The notes beneath the pieces are model-generated. The model did not search any database, was not told where the DNA came from, and saw only the letters and a list, made by a program, of their open reading frames with translations. A program made the position numbers and the translations under genes. DNA of 64,000 nt, from the NCBI RefSeq assembly GCF_000785555.1, contig NZ_CP009129.1, forward strand, positions 1,364,001 to 1,428,000, written 5' to 3'. Below are positions 35,610-45,848 of this stretch, in pieces. Source of the stretch: Planococcus sp. PAMC 21323 (GTDB lineage: Bacteria > Bacillota > Bacilli > Bacillales_A > Planococcaceae). Numbering within the stretch: the stretch's first letter is position 1; each line of letters begins with the position of its first letter.

Positions 35610-36917
35610 TTGGCTATAGAAAACATTAAAATGCCTCAGTTGGGCGAAAGTGTTACAGAAGGAACAATTGAAAAATGGCTTGTCCAGCCAGGCGACCACG
35701 TCAATAAATACGATCCATTAGCAGAAGTTAATACAGATAAAGTTACAGCGGAAGTTCCATCTTCTTTCACAGGAATCATTAAAGAATTGATTGCCTCAGA
35801 AGGTGAAACTTTAGCAGTAGGTGAAATTGTTTGTACAATTGAGACAGAAGGCGGAGGCGCTGCAGCTGTCGAAGAAACAAAACCTGCAAATGAAGAAAAA
35901 CCAGCTGATAAAAAAGAAGAGTCAAAAACTTCTTCTACACCAGTGAAACCAACAGGTGCAAAAGGACGTTACTCACCAGCAGTTTTGCGTTTAGCTCAAG
36001 ATAACGACATCGATTTAACGCAAGTGGAAGGCTCAGGAAACGAAGGCCGTATCACACGTAAAGATTTAATGAAGTTAATCGACAGTGGCAACGTTCCAAA
36101 AGCTGGAGATGCACCGGCAGCTCAAGCGGCACTAACGCAACAAGAACAACCAGTAGCTCAACAGTCAGCTCCTGCTGCACCAAAAGCTGCTTCAGCTCCT
36201 ATAGAAAGCGCGCCTGGCGATATTGAAATTCCAGTCTCTGGTGTACGTAAAGCTATTGCAGCAAACATGCTGAAAAGTAAGCATGAAGCACCTCATGCAT
36301 GGATGATGATTGAAGTAGACGTAACAAACTTGGTTCAGTACCGCGATTCGATTAAAGGTGAATTCAAGAAAAAAGAAGGCTTTAACATTACGTATTTTGC
36401 TTTCTTCGTAAAAGCGGTTTCTCAAGCTTTAAAAGAATTCCCGATGATGAACTCTATGTGGGCTGGAGATAAGATTATCCAGAAAAAAGATATCAATATT
36501 TCTATCGCTGTAGCTTCTGATAGTGCTTTATTTGTACCGGTTATCAAAAATTCTGATGAAAAATCAGTTAAAGGAATCGGGAAAGAAGTAAACGAATTAG
36601 CACTCAAAGCACGCTCTGGCAAATTGAAATCTGCTGATATGCAAGGTGGTACATTTACCGTTAATAACACGGGGTCATTTGGCTCTGTTCAGTCGATGGG
36701 AATTATCAATCATCCACAAGCTGCCATTATGCAAGTAGAGTCGATCGTCAAGCGTCCTGTGATTATGGACAACGGAATGATTGCTGCTCGGGATATGGTT
36801 AACCTTTGCTTATCACTAGATCACCGAGTTTTAGACGGTCTGGTTTGCGGACAATTCTTGGCACGTGTTAAAGAAATTTTAGAGAATATGTCTAAAGAAA
36901 ATACATCTGTTTATTAA
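35610..36917 (+). CDS. bkdB: Branched-chain 2-oxoacid dehydrogenase E2 (lipoyl acyltransferase)
   Basis: A 435-residue core acyltransferase. Lipoyl domain (1-78) with the lipoylated Lys44 in NTDKVTAEVP, acidic/Lys-rich linker, peripheral subunit-binding domain (about 112-148, YSPAVLRLAQDNDIDL), an Ala/Pro/Gln linker, and the catalytic domain from about 200 ending in DHRVLDGLVCGQFL with the active-site histidine. TTG start 35610 behind AAAGGAGG. Terminator follows. Confidence 0.95.
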   Translation: MAIENIKMPQLGESVTEGTIEKWLVQPGDHVNKYDPLAEVNTDKVTAEVPSSFTGIIKELIASEGETLAVGEIVCTIETEGGGAAAVEETKPANEEKPADKKEESKTSSTPVKPTGAKGRYSPAVLRLAQDNDIDLTQVEGSGNEGRITRKDLMKLIDSGNVPKAGDAPAAQAALTQQEQPVAQQSAPAAPKAASAPIESAPGDIEIPVSGVRKAIAANMLKSKHEAPHAWMMIEVDVTNLVQYRDSIKGEFKKKEGFNITYFAFFVKAVSQALKEFPMMNSMWAGDKIIQKKDINISIAVASDSALFVPVIKNSDEKSVKGIGKEVNELALKARSGKLKSADMQGGTFTVNNTGSFGSVQSMGIINHPQAAIMQVESIVKRPVIMDNGMIAARDMVNLCLSLDHRVLDGLVCGQFLARVKEILENMSKENTSVY

Positions 36918-36918
36918 G

Positions 36919-36952
36919 AAAAGCTAGAGTCTTCGGACTCTAAGCTTTTTTT
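36919..36952 (+). terminator. Terminator of the bkd operon
   Basis: Stem AAAAGCTAGAGTC / GACTCTAAGCTTTT with a TTCG tetraloop (36919-36949), then T-rich. Confidence 0.9.
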
Positions 36953-37014
36953 GCTTTAATGTCTGCGCTCAGTCGGGTAAAATGAAAGTAGATAGCCTTT
37001 AAGGAGGGAATAGT

Positions 37015-38709
37015 TTGACAATCGAATCGATGAAAAACACAAAATTTCCAACTCATACATATAGTGAATGGCAACAAGCTGCTGAAGGAGCGATCAAAGG
37101 AAAGTCTTTTGAAGAAACGTTGAAAACGCCTACAATTGAGGACGTCACACTTGAACCTTTGTATACCAAAGACATGCTCGATCAATTAGGAAGCTACGTA
37201 CCCACTCAAGTAGCAGCTATACAATATGGCAAGCATCAACCCAGCTGGCTCGTGTCTCAAGAAGTAACAGCTGACACAGCAGAAGAGTATTTAATCTTAA
37301 TGAAAGACGATCTTCTACGTGGAAATGAAACGATCGTTTATACAGGTTACCGTAAATTTGAATGGACAGACGAACAATTGAATGAATTGGCGGAGCTAAT
37401 TGTTAACCACCCTCTTTACTTTAAATTATCGGGAGAAGACCAGGACATACTACGGGTTTTTGACTTTGTAGCGCCAGAAAAACTTTCACGATTACAAGGT
37501 GTGATTTTTTCCGAAGAGCCAGTGAAGGCACCGGAAAATGTACGTACTCAATTAGTCGATACGATTCCTATTCACCACGCTGGAGGAACAGCGGTACACG
37601 AATTAGGTGTTGCGCTTAGTATGTTGTCAGAACAAATGATAGATGCTGATTTTACTGAAAGTGCTAAAAATACGTGGATTCGTTTTGCAGTAGATACTCA
37701 ATTTTTCCAAGAAATTGCTAAACTGCGCGCATTCCGTGTATTGTGGCAAGCTTTTTGTTCGGCTTACGGAGAAGAAACACCAACGGTTCCTATATTTACA
37801 GAGACTTCGGTTCGTTCTTATTCGAAGCTTGATCCTTATGTGAATTTATTACGCGCAGGAAATTCAACATTTGCCGCAGTTCTTGGTGGTACGGATGCAC
37901 ATACCGTACATCCGCACGACTTTTTAACTGAGCCTGATTTATCGAGCCGCCGTATCGCGCGCAATGTACAATTAGTGATTAAAGAAGAAACACATGTATC
38001 ACATGTTATCGACCCTTCAGCAGGCTCTTACTTTATAGAAACGTTGACGAAACAGTATGTCGAAGCGGGATGGAATTATTTCTTGGAAATCGAAAAAGCT
38101 GGAGGTTATTCAGAAGTTATCAAATCCGGATGGCTGACTGATGACATTCAAGCAAAATGGGTTGAACGAGAAAAAAATGTGGCGACACGTAAACAATCTT
38201 TAATAGGGACCAATATTTATGCAAATCCTCAAGAAACGGTTAAAAATGTAAAAACGGGTGACAGTCATTTAGAGTATATGACAGCCAAACGATTGGCGAC
38301 ACCTTTCGAAAAACTACGTGCTCAAAGCAAAATGACAAACTTAAAGTCAGCAATTATTTTAGTCGAACCACTAAGAAATATTAAAGCTCAAGTCGATTTT
38401 GTTTCTGGATTTTTAGCAGTCGGTGGAATTGAAGCAACTGTAAGTGGACATTTGCGGACAGCTGAACAAATCAATCAATATATAGAAAATGAAAGTTTAG
38501 ATTATGCGGTGCTTTGTGGGTCAAAAGAAGAGATTGCGAGTTTAGTTCTTAACTTGAATACTACAGCAAGCATTGATCTAGCTGGCAAATATCCAAAAGA
38601 GCAATTAGCTGAGTGGAAACAATATGGAGTGAACGATACAATCTATTCAGGTAAACATATTACATCTAAGCTTGCGAAAATTCTTGCCCTAGGAAAGGAG
38701 GCGCACTAA
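37015..38709 (+). CDS. mutA: Methylmalonyl-CoA mutase small (beta) subunit
   Basis: A 564-residue subunit homologous to MutB but lacking the cobalamin-binding DxHxxG motif in its C-terminal domain, as expected for the non-catalytic partner. The barrel region keeps [41 protein letters not shown] and [13 protein letters not shown] start 37015 behind AAGGAGG. Ends in a TAATG junction with mutB. The pair isomerises methylmalonyl-CoA to succinyl-CoA, the end of the valine/isoleucine propionyl branch fed by the bkd genes just upstream. Confidence 0.93.
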   Translation: MTIESMKNTKFPTHTYSEWQQAAEGAIKGKSFEETLKTPTIEDVTLEPLYTKDMLDQLGSYVPTQVAAIQYGKHQPSWLVSQEVTADTAEEYLILMKDDLLRGNETIVYTGYRKFEWTDEQLNELAELIVNHPLYFKLSGEDQDILRVFDFVAPEKLSRLQGVIFSEEPVKAPENVRTQLVDTIPIHHAGGTAVHELGVALSMLSEQMIDADFTESAKNTWIRFAVDTQFFQEIAKLRAFRVLWQAFCSAYGEETPTVPIFTETSVRSYSKLDPYVNLLRAGNSTFAAVLGGTDAHTVHPHDFLTEPDLSSRRIARNVQLVIKEETHVSHVIDPSAGSYFIETLTKQYVEAGWNYFLEIEKAGGYSEVIKSGWLTDDIQAKWVEREKNVATRKQSLIGTNIYANPQETVKNVKTGDSHLEYMTAKRLATPFEKLRAQSKMTNLKSAIILVEPLRNIKAQVDFVSGFLAVGGIEATVSGHLRTAEQINQYIENESLDYAVLCGSKEEIASLVLNLNTTASIDLAGKYPKEQLAEWKQYGVNDTIYSGKHITSKLAKILALGKEAH

Positions 38710-40856
38710 TGGCTAAACCCGATTTTTCAAAAATCACACTCGATCAATTAGCGATTGCAGCCAAAACAGTAGAGCATCAAAGCGCTTTTACTACAAACGA
38801 AGGCATCGATATTAAACAAACATATACCAAAGATGATAGTGAATTTCTGGAAGAAAGTATGCCAGGTTTTGCGCCTAATTTACGTGGGCCATACCCAACG
38901 ATGTACGTATCACGTCCTTGGACAGTTCGTCAGTATGCTGGATTTTCTACGGCAGAAGAAAGTAATGCTTTTTACCGTCGAAATTTAGCAATGGGTCAAA
39001 AAGGATTATCTGTAGCGTTTGATTTAGCAACACACCGTGGGTATGATTCGGATCATGAACGAGTAGTTGGTGACGTGGGGAAAGCTGGCGTAGCGATCGA
39101 TAGTGTTGAAGATATGAAAATTCTATTTGATGGCATTCCATTAGATCAAATGTCTGTTTCGATGACAATGAACGGTGCGGTAGTACCGATTATGGCATTC
39201 TTTATCGTAGCAGCTGAAGAACAAGGCGTGTCACCGGATAAATTAGCAGGAACTATCCAAAACGATATTTTAAAAGAGTATATGGTACGCAATACATATA
39301 TTTATCCACCAGCGATGTCGATGCAAATCATTGCAGATATTTTTAAATACACATCAAATCATATGCCGAAATTCAACTCGATTTCAATTTCTGGTTATCA
39401 TATCCAAGAAGCAGGCGCAACAGCAGACCTTGAGTTAGCATATACGCTCGCAGATGGCCTAGAGTATGTACGCACGGGTCTCGCGGCAGGCATCGATATT
39501 GATCACTTTGCACCACGTCTGTCGTTCTTCTGGGGCATTGGCATGAACTATTTCATGGAAGTTGCCAAGATGCGTGCTGGACGTGAAATCTGGGCGAAAA
39601 TGATGAAGACGTTCAATCCGAAAAACGATAAAGCATTAGCTTTACGGACACATTCACAAACATCGGGTTGGAGTTTAACTGAGCAAGATCCGTTTAATAA
39701 CGTCACGCGTACATTGATAGAAGCAAATGCAGCAGCCATGGGTCATACGCAATCGCTTCATACTAATGCACTTGATGAAGCCATTGCGTTGCCGACTGAC
39801 TTTTCTGCACGAATTGCACGTAATACTCAATTATTCCTTCAAGAAGAAACCATGATGACCAATGTCATTGACCCGTGGGGTGGTTCTTATTATGTTGAAT
39901 CACTAACAAAAGAATTAGTGGAAAAAGCATGGGAGTTAATTGAAGAAGTTGAGGAACTTGGCGGTATGGCGAAAGCAATTGAGACAGGCTTACCAAAAAT
40001 GCGTATCGAAGAAGCGGCAGCCAAAAAACAAGCGCAAATCGATTCGAATGAAGAAACAATTATTGGTGTAAACCGTTACCGTTTAGATCAAGAAGACCCA
40101 ATTGATATTTTAAATATAGATAATACAATGGTTCGTAAAACACAAATTGAGCGATTAGATCGGATGAAAGAGAATCGCGATAGCGAAAAAGTGGCAGCCG
40201 CACTAAGTGCATTAACCCAAGCTGCACAAACTGGAGAAGAGAATATTTTAGCATGTGCTATAGAGGCAGCTAGGCAGCGAGCTTCTCTTGGTGAAATTTC
40301 TGATGCAATTGAAATAGCATCTGGAAGACATAAGGCGGTGATTCGTTCAGTGAGTGGTGTTTATAGTTCGAATTTTTCTAACCAACAGGAAATGGAAATC
40401 GTTAAAGAAATGACAGAAGACTTTATAGAAAACGAAGGTCGCCGTCCACGTATTTTGATCGCTAAAATGGGTCAAGATGGTCATGACCGCGGAGCGAAAG
40501 TTATTGCAACTGCATTTTCTGACTTAGGCTTTGATGTTGATATCGGACCATTGTTCCAAACTCCTTCAGAAACAGCGCAACAAGCAGTAGAAAATGATGT
40601 CCACGTCATAGGCGTGAGTTCACTAGCAGCAGGTCACATGACATTGGTACCAGACTTGAAAGCTGAACTCGCGAAAATTGGCCGTGAAGACATTTTAATC
40701 GTTGTTGGCGGTGTTATTCCAGCACAAGATTATGAGTTTTTACGTAATAATGGAGCGAGTGCTATTTTTGGTCCTGGTACAGTTATTCCGGTAGCTGCAC
40801 AAAAAGTGATTGAAGAAATCTATGTGCAACTTGGATATGAGGAAGTGGCAGACTGA
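38709..40856 (+). CDS. mutB: Methylmalonyl-CoA mutase large (alpha) subunit
   Basis: A 715-residue catalytic subunit. Substrate barrel with [31 protein letters not shown] and [33 protein letters not shown], and a C-terminal B12 domain from about residue 580 with [18 protein letters not shown]: His in DGHDRG is the lower cobalt ligand. ATG overlaps the mutA stop by one base, with GGAAAGGAGG upstream. Followed by meaB with an overlapping ATGA-type junction. Confidence 0.96.
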   Translation: MAKPDFSKITLDQLAIAAKTVEHQSAFTTNEGIDIKQTYTKDDSEFLEESMPGFAPNLRGPYPTMYVSRPWTVRQYAGFSTAEESNAFYRRNLAMGQKGLSVAFDLATHRGYDSDHERVVGDVGKAGVAIDSVEDMKILFDGIPLDQMSVSMTMNGAVVPIMAFFIVAAEEQGVSPDKLAGTIQNDILKEYMVRNTYIYPPAMSMQIIADIFKYTSNHMPKFNSISISGYHIQEAGATADLELAYTLADGLEYVRTGLAAGIDIDHFAPRLSFFWGIGMNYFMEVAKMRAGREIWAKMMKTFNPKNDKALALRTHSQTSGWSLTEQDPFNNVTRTLIEANAAAMGHTQSLHTNALDEAIALPTDFSARIARNTQLFLQEETMMTNVIDPWGGSYYVESLTKELVEKAWELIEEVEELGGMAKAIETGLPKMRIEEAAAKKQAQIDSNEETIIGVNRYRLDQEDPIDILNIDNTMVRKTQIERLDRMKENRDSEKVAAALSALTQAAQTGEENILACAIEAARQRASLGEISDAIEIASGRHKAVIRSVSGVYSSNFSNQQEMEIVKEMTEDFIENEGRRPRILIAKMGQDGHDRGAKVIATAFSDLGFDVDIGPLFQTPSETAQQAVENDVHVIGVSSLAAGHMTLVPDLKAELAKIGREDILIVVGGVIPAQDYEFLRNNGASAIFGPGTVIPVAAQKVIEEIYVQLGYEEVAD

Positions 40857-41923
40857 TGAGCCGCGAAAAAAACTCCAGGCGTGTCATGGAAGGTGTTCAT
40901 GAAGCGCATGACGGAATGAAGGCTTTGCCACGGAAAAAATTTAAAAAACCGAAAACGGATAAACTTGATATTCAAGAAATTGCGCAAGGTGTAAAGAGTG
41001 GATCCCGTTTATATCTTGGAAAAGCGATTACTTTACTAGAAAGTTCAAATCCTGAACATAAAAAGAATGGGCAAGAGTTATTAAATCAATTGCTCCCTCA
41101 TACAGGAAATAGTTTGCGCCTAGGTATTACTGGTGTTCCTGGAGCGGGAAAAAGCACCTTTATCGAAACCTTTGGTGAAATGTTGACGAGTCTCGGACAT
41201 CGTGTAGCGGTTTTAGCGATCGATCCAAGTTCTTCACTTACAGGTGGTAGTATACTAGGTGATAAAACACGTATGGAGCAGCTAGCCCGTAATCCGAAAG
41301 CTTTTATCCGGCCTTCTCCAACGGCTGGTACGCTTGGCGGTGTGCATAAAAAAACGCGGGAAACGATGTTGCTATGTGAAGCGGCAGGATACGATATTAT
41401 TTTGGTGGAAACAGTGGGTGTCGGTCAAAGTGAAACCTTAGTGCGCGGCATGGTTGATATGTTCTTGTTGTTGGTTTTAACGGGAGCTGGAGACGAACTA
41501 CAAGGGATGAAAAAAGGGATATTAGAATTAGCAGATGCAATTATTGTTCATAAAGCGGACGGTGAAAATGCCCGTTTGGCGAAAAAAACAGTTGCGGAAT
41601 ACAAACAAATGCTTCATTTCCTGCAACCTGCGACAGCGAGTTGGACAACTAAGCCAATTGCTGCTTCATCTATTGAAAGTACCGGCATACCAAATGTTTG
41701 GGAAATGATTCAAGAGTTTGAGACGGCTGTGAAAGACAGTGGGCACTGGAAAAAGCGTCGCCAAGAACAAACAAAAGATTGGTTCCGCTCGATGATCACA
41801 GATGAATTGCATAGCCGCTTTTTTGATGATGCGAACCGCAGAGAACTGGTTAAAATACTGGAAAAGCAAGTGCTAAATGATGAATTGACAGTATCTCAAG
41901 CGATTATGCGACTTTTTGAGTAG
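40856..41923 (+). CDS. meaB: Methylmalonyl-CoA mutase chaperone GTPase MeaB
   Basis: A 355-residue G3E GTPase that loads and protects adenosylcobalamin in MutAB. P-loop GVPGAGKSTFIETFG near residues 96-110, VLAIDPSSSLTGGSILGDKTRM, and LVETVGVGQSE with the switch region. The N-terminal 40 residues are basic. ATG overlaps the mutB stop by one base, so mutA-mutB-meaB are translationally coupled. Sometimes annotated argK. Confidence 0.94.
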   Translation: MSREKNSRRVMEGVHEAHDGMKALPRKKFKKPKTDKLDIQEIAQGVKSGSRLYLGKAITLLESSNPEHKKNGQELLNQLLPHTGNSLRLGITGVPGAGKSTFIETFGEMLTSLGHRVAVLAIDPSSSLTGGSILGDKTRMEQLARNPKAFIRPSPTAGTLGGVHKKTRETMLLCEAAGYDIILVETVGVGQSETLVRGMVDMFLLLVLTGAGDELQGMKKGILELADAIIVHKADGENARLAKKTVAEYKQMLHFLQPATASWTTKPIAASSIESTGIPNVWEMIQEFETAVKDSGHWKKRRQEQTKDWFRSMITDELHSRFFDDANRRELVKILEKQVLNDELTVSQAIMRLFE

Positions 41924-41988
41924 GCTTTTTTGCAAGTCCACTAAACACCTGCTATGATTAAGAAAGCAATAATAAGGAGTGGTATTTG

Positions 41989-42429
41989 ATGAGTATGGAT
42001 TTTAACTTCCTAATGAACGATATAGTAACTCAAGCACGCCAGGAATTGATTGAAGGTGGATATACACAGTTGGAAACATCTGAAGATGTAAGCGAAGCTT
42101 TTTCGAAAGAAGGAACAAGCCTTGTAATGATTAACTCTGTATGTGGATGTGCCGGCGGAATTGCCCGTCCGGCTGCATTGCATTCAATTCATTACGACAA
42201 ACGCCCAGATAATTTGTTTACAGTTTTTGCTGGACAAGATAAAGAAGCGACAGCTCAAGCACGCGCAATTTTTGGTGACGATCACTTGCCATCATCGCCA
42301 TCTTTCGTATTTTTAAAAGATGGGAAAATGGTTGATGAAATTGGCCGTCACGAAATTGAAGGTCATGATCCAATGTCTGTTATTACGCATATTCAAGCAA
42401 TATTCGAACAGCATTGCGACGAAGTGTAA
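41989..42429 (+). CDS. brxB: Bacilliredoxin BrxB (YqiW)
   Basis: A 146-residue thioredoxin-fold protein of the DUF1094 family with the CGC active site at Cys52-Gly-Cys54 (NSVCGCAGG). It removes bacillithiol from S-bacillithiolated proteins. ATG 41989 is preferred over TTG 41986 because AAGGAGTGG lies 6-8 bases upstream. Single gene with its own terminator; position after the bkd/mut block matches yqiW of B. subtilis. Confidence 0.92.
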   Translation: MSMDFNFLMNDIVTQARQELIEGGYTQLETSEDVSEAFSKEGTSLVMINSVCGCAGGIARPAALHSIHYDKRPDNLFTVFAGQDKEATAQARAIFGDDHLPSSPSFVFLKDGKMVDEIGRHEIEGHDPMSVITHIQAIFEQHCDEV

Positions 42430-42434
42430 GAAAG

Positions 42435-42460
42435 AATGCCTCTTATGGAGGCATTTTTTT
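42435..42460 (+). terminator. brxB terminator
   Basis: Stem AATGCCTC / GAGGCATT (42435-42442 and 42448-42455), seven T. Confidence 0.88.
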
Positions 42461-42483
42461 ATGTCAATATTTGGAGGGAGACA

Positions 42484-43476
42484 ATGAAACTGAAGTTAAA
42501 GCCATATTCGATTGGTTATCGCACAATGAAAACTGCGTTAGGTGTAGCCATTGCAATTTATTTGGCTCAATTGTTGCAACTTGATTATTACGTCTCTGCT
42601 GGTATTTTAACAATTCTTTGCATACAACCAACAAAGAAAAAATCAATTCGAGCGGCATTTTCTCGTTTTATCGCCAGTTTGATCGGCATTGTTTTCGCTC
42701 TCATTTTTTTTGAAGGAATAGCCTATCATCCAATCATTATAGGTGTACTCATTGTTCTATTTATTCCTGTATTGGTAACTTTACGGTTTCAAGACGGGTT
42801 TGTCTCGAGTTCAGTTATTTTAATGCATATTTATGATGCGAAAAATTTAAGTTTCGACTTATTGACCAATGAATTAGCTCTAATGGTGGTCGGTTTTGGT
42901 ACAGCATTAGCAGTAAATATGTATATGCCGAGTATTGAGAAAAAGTTGGAAAACTATCGATATGAAATTGAAGATTTATATGCCTCGATTTTTCGTGAAA
43001 TTGTCGTTTACTTACGTGAAAGAGAATCGTTATGGAGCGGCAAAGAGTTAGTGGATGCGAGGAGATTATTAGAGAAAGCCAAAGCATTGGCTTACCAAGA
43101 CGTAGAAAATCACATCACTCGGCACGAAAATAAGTACTATCATTATTTCGAAATGCGCGAACAGCAGCTAGAAATTATAGAACGTATTTTACCGAAAATT
43201 ACGGCTTTGCCAGTCATTGTAGATCAAACCGAATTGGTTGCTGATTTTTTAGAAGATTTATCCGAACATGTTCATTCAGGCAATACTGCTTACCGATACA
43301 TCTCAAAGCTCGATAAAGTAAAAGAGAACTTTGCAGACTTGCCACTGCCAGACAGCCACGAAAAATTCCTATCAATGGCCGAGTTGTACCAAGTCATTCA
43401 CGAAATGGAAACCTATTTAGAAATTAAACAATCCTATAAAGGATTTCATACAAAAAAAGCGGAAATGCCTGTTTAG
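42484..43476 (+). CDS. yqjA: Aromatic acid exporter family membrane protein (YqjA)
   Basis: A 330-residue protein with about four to five membrane helices in residues 15-150 (TALGVAIAIYLAQLL, IASLIGIVFALIFF, HPIIIGVLIVLFIPVLVTL, LALMVVGFGTALAV) and a long helical cytoplasmic C-terminal domain. This is the ArAE_1/YqjA architecture; substrate unknown. The longer frame from 42436 runs through the brxB terminator; GGAGGG precedes ATG 42484. Its tail abuts a palindromic repeat. Confidence 0.85.
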   Translation: MKLKLKPYSIGYRTMKTALGVAIAIYLAQLLQLDYYVSAGILTILCIQPTKKKSIRAAFSRFIASLIGIVFALIFFEGIAYHPIIIGVLIVLFIPVLVTLRFQDGFVSSSVILMHIYDAKNLSFDLLTNELALMVVGFGTALAVNMYMPSIEKKLENYRYEIEDLYASIFREIVVYLRERESLWSGKELVDARRLLEKAKALAYQDVENHITRHENKYYHYFEMREQQLEIIERILPKITALPVIVDQTELVADFLEDLSEHVHSGNTAYRYISKLDKVKENFADLPLPDSHEKFLSMAELYQVIHEMETYLEIKQSYKGFHTKKAEMPV

Positions 43477-43562
43477 CTTTGACAGGCTTAAGATAATCCA
43501 GCGGAGTGGCGTTTTTTTCTACGAAGTCGGGGAACTTATGCCCTGAGAAACTGGCTCCTACA
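43477..43562 (-). repeat. Degenerate intergenic palindromic repeat
   Basis: GACAGGCTTAAG, GCGGAGTGGCGTTTTTTT, and ACTTATGCCCTGAG blocks align with 35446-35566 but the arms are shortened. Partial copy of the same family. Confidence 0.6.
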
Positions 43563-43567
43563 AATTT

Positions 43568-43603
43568 AAAAAGGACATTCCGTTTTTTCGGAATGTCCTT
43601 TTT
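43568..43603. terminator. Bidirectional terminator
   Basis: Perfect 15-bp stem AAAAAGGACATTCCG / CGGAATGTCCTTTTT around a six-T loop, with A and T flanks usable from both strands (yqjA and the minus-strand miniprotein). Confidence 0.9.
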
Positions 43604-43608
43604 ACTTA

Positions 43609-43704
43609 TTACAGTACGAAGCTTAAGCCAAACATAAAGCTTGATAACAACATGATACCAATCATCGCATAAACAATAAACTTACGGAATGCAGCGTTTC
43701 TCAT
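43609..43704 (-). CDS. Prli42-like stressosome-associated membrane miniprotein
   Basis: A 31-residue protein with basic N-terminus (MRNAAFRKF) and one hydrophobic helix (IVYAMIGIMLLSSFMFGLSFVL). AAGGAG lies 10 bases before the ATG at 43704, and a strong terminator follows the stop. The pattern of a short basic head, VYxM, MLxSS and GL matches what I know of the Prli42 miniprotein family that anchors the stressosome in Listeria and relatives. Family call from pattern only; another small membrane peptide is possible. Confidence 0.65.
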   Translation of the reverse strand: MRNAAFRKFIVYAMIGIMLLSSFMFGLSFVL

Positions 43705-43871
43705 TAGTAATAAACTCCTTTATCAATCAAATCTATTGAGCAAATCATATCATAGATTCATTGAAAATTGAAGAGACACGCTATAGGTTTCCGAATATTC
43801 ACTAACAGCTAGAGTTTTTGTCAGTGAATCTGTACAATAAGAGAGAAGTCAAAAAAGGAAGTGAAAATGGG

Positions 43872-44270
43872 ATGAAAAAAGTAGATCATATCGGAATTGC
43901 TGTAAGGGATTTGAATGCTGTCCTTCCTTATTACACAGAGACACTTGGTCTCCCACTTATGAAAATTGAAGAGGTGGAATCTCAAAAAGTACGGGTAGCA
44001 TTTATTGATGCGGGCAATATTAAGTTAGAATTGCTTGAACCAATGGCTGAAGAAAGCGCTATCTTCAAGTTTTTAGAGAAAAAAGGCGAAGGTATTCATC
44101 ATATTGCATTCGGTGTTGAAGGCATCGAAGAGCGAATGGAAGAGCTCCGCGAAAAAGGTGTGCAGCTATTGAACGATCAACCAAAACCTGGAGCAGGCGG
44201 AGCGATGGTTGCCTTTTTGCATCCAAAATCGTCAAACGGAGTATTGTACGAACTTTGTGAAAAAGAGTGA
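43872..44270 (+). CDS. mce: Methylmalonyl-CoA epimerase
   Basis: A 132-residue VOC-fold protein converting (S)- to (R)-methylmalonyl-CoA. Metal ligands visible as His in VDHIGIAV, His in IHHIAFGV, and Glu in VLYELCE; LELLEPM lies between. The longer in-frame start at 43818 lacks a ribosome site; ATG 43872 with GGAAGTG upstream fits the family N-terminus MKKVDHIGIAV. It links PccB to MutAB. Confidence 0.93.
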   Translation: MKKVDHIGIAVRDLNAVLPYYTETLGLPLMKIEEVESQKVRVAFIDAGNIKLELLEPMAEESAIFKFLEKKGEGIHHIAFGVEGIEERMEELREKGVQLLNDQPKPGAGGAMVAFLHPKSSNGVLYELCEKE

Positions 44271-44285
44271 TTAGGAGTGGAAAAA

Positions 44286-45827
44286 ATGGACATTTACGAA
44301 AGAATTAACGAGTTATATGATCGCAAACGTGAAATTGAACTTGGCGGTGGCGAAGAACGCATCAACAAGCAACATGAAAAAGGAAAACTAACAGCACGTG
44401 AGCGTATTGATTTATTACTTGATGAAGGATCATTTGTAGAGCTTAGTCCATTTGTAGAACATCGTACGACAGATTTCGGTATGGCAAAAGGTCCGGGTGA
44501 AGGAGTTGTCACAGGATACGGAAAAGTAAATGGCAGACCGATTTATTTGTTTTCTCAAGACTTTACAGTATTTGGTGGAGCTTTGGGTGAAATGCATGCG
44601 AAAAAAATCGCCAATGTTATGGATTTAGCAGCCCGCAACGGTGCACCGTTTATCGGCTTAAACGATTCAGGCGGCGCACGTATTCAAGAAGGTGTGTTAT
44701 CTCTTGATGGTTATGGACAAATTTTCTACCGCAACTCGATTTATTCGGGCGTTATCCCTCAAATTTCAGTGATTATGGGACCTTCTGCAGGTGGAGCGGT
44801 TTATTCACCAGCAATTACAGATTTTGTCTTTATGGTCGACAAAACGAGCCAAATGTTTATTACAGGTCCGAAAGTAATTGAAACAGTAACTGGTGAAAAA
44901 ATATCTTCTGAAGACCTGGGAGGATCAAGAGTACATACAGCAATTAGCGGGAATGCACATTTCCGTGGTGAGTCAGAACAAAAAGTGCTTGAAATGGTCC
45001 GACAATTAATCAGTTACTTGCCACAAAATAATACGGAAATGCCGCCTCGCCTTGAAGAAGGAGAAGAAGACGACTACCGCCCAGATTTAGCAGATGTTGT
45101 ACCTTATGAAGCGATCCGTCCTTATGATGTTCGCAAAGTAGTTGACCAAGTCGTAGACAAAGATAGCTTTATGGAAGTGCAACCAGAATTTGCACGCAAT
45201 ATCGTCATCGGACTGGCACGGATTAAAGGCGAAACTGTAGGATTAGTTTGTAACCAACCAAAAGTGATGGCTGGAGGACTTGATATCGATTCATCTGATA
45301 AAGCAGCACGTTTTATTCGTTTCTGTGATTCGTTCAACATTCCATTAATTACATTTGAAGACGTTACTGGTTTCTTCCCTGGTATTAAACAAGAACACGG
45401 CGGGATTATTCGTCACGGGGCGAAGATCCTGTATGCTTATTCAGAAGCGACAGTTCCTAAAATGACAGTAATTTTAAGAAAAGCTTACGGGGGTGCTTAT
45501 GTAGCGTTAAACTCTAAGTCAATTGGAGCTGATTTGGTTTATTCATGGCCAAATGCTGAAATCGCGGTTATGGGTCCAAACGGAGCAGCCAATATCATTT
45601 TTGCTCGTGAAATTGCCGCAAGTGAAAACCCAGAAGAAACGCGTGCAGCAAAAATTGAAGAATACCGCGTAAAATTTGCGAATCCATATGTTGCGGCTGC
45701 TCGAGGAATGGTCGATGACGTAATTGACCCACGCGAAACACGTATTAAATTAATTCAAGCATTAGAAATGATGCGCAATAAAAAAGATACACGACCTGCA
45801 AAAAAACACGGCAATATGCCACTGTGA
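44286..45827 (+). CDS. pccB: Propionyl-CoA (acyl-CoA) carboxylase carboxyltransferase subunit
   Basis: A 513-residue beta subunit. KLTARERIDLLLDEGSFVE at the start, GARIQEGVLSLDGYGQIF and GPSAGGAVYSPAITDF oxyanion loop in the N-domain, FPGIKQEHGGIIRHGAKILYA and AYGGAYVALNSKSIGADL in the C-domain. ATG 44286 has AGGAGTGG 5 bases upstream and is preferred over GTG 44277. No partner biotin carboxylase is adjacent; AccB/AccC are the only candidates in the window. Together with mce and mutAB it forms the propionyl-CoA branch. Confidence 0.93.
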   Translation: MDIYERINELYDRKREIELGGGEERINKQHEKGKLTARERIDLLLDEGSFVELSPFVEHRTTDFGMAKGPGEGVVTGYGKVNGRPIYLFSQDFTVFGGALGEMHAKKIANVMDLAARNGAPFIGLNDSGGARIQEGVLSLDGYGQIFYRNSIYSGVIPQISVIMGPSAGGAVYSPAITDFVFMVDKTSQMFITGPKVIETVTGEKISSEDLGGSRVHTAISGNAHFRGESEQKVLEMVRQLISYLPQNNTEMPPRLEEGEEDDYRPDLADVVPYEAIRPYDVRKVVDQVVDKDSFMEVQPEFARNIVIGLARIKGETVGLVCNQPKVMAGGLDIDSSDKAARFIRFCDSFNIPLITFEDVTGFFPGIKQEHGGIIRHGAKILYAYSEATVPKMTVILRKAYGGAYVALNSKSIGADLVYSWPNAEIAVMGPNGAANIIFAREIAASENPEETRAAKIEEYRVKFANPYVAAARGMVDDVIDPRETRIKLIQALEMMRNKKDTRPAKKHGNMPL

Positions 45828-45848
45828 GATATAGAAGGAGTGCTTGTA

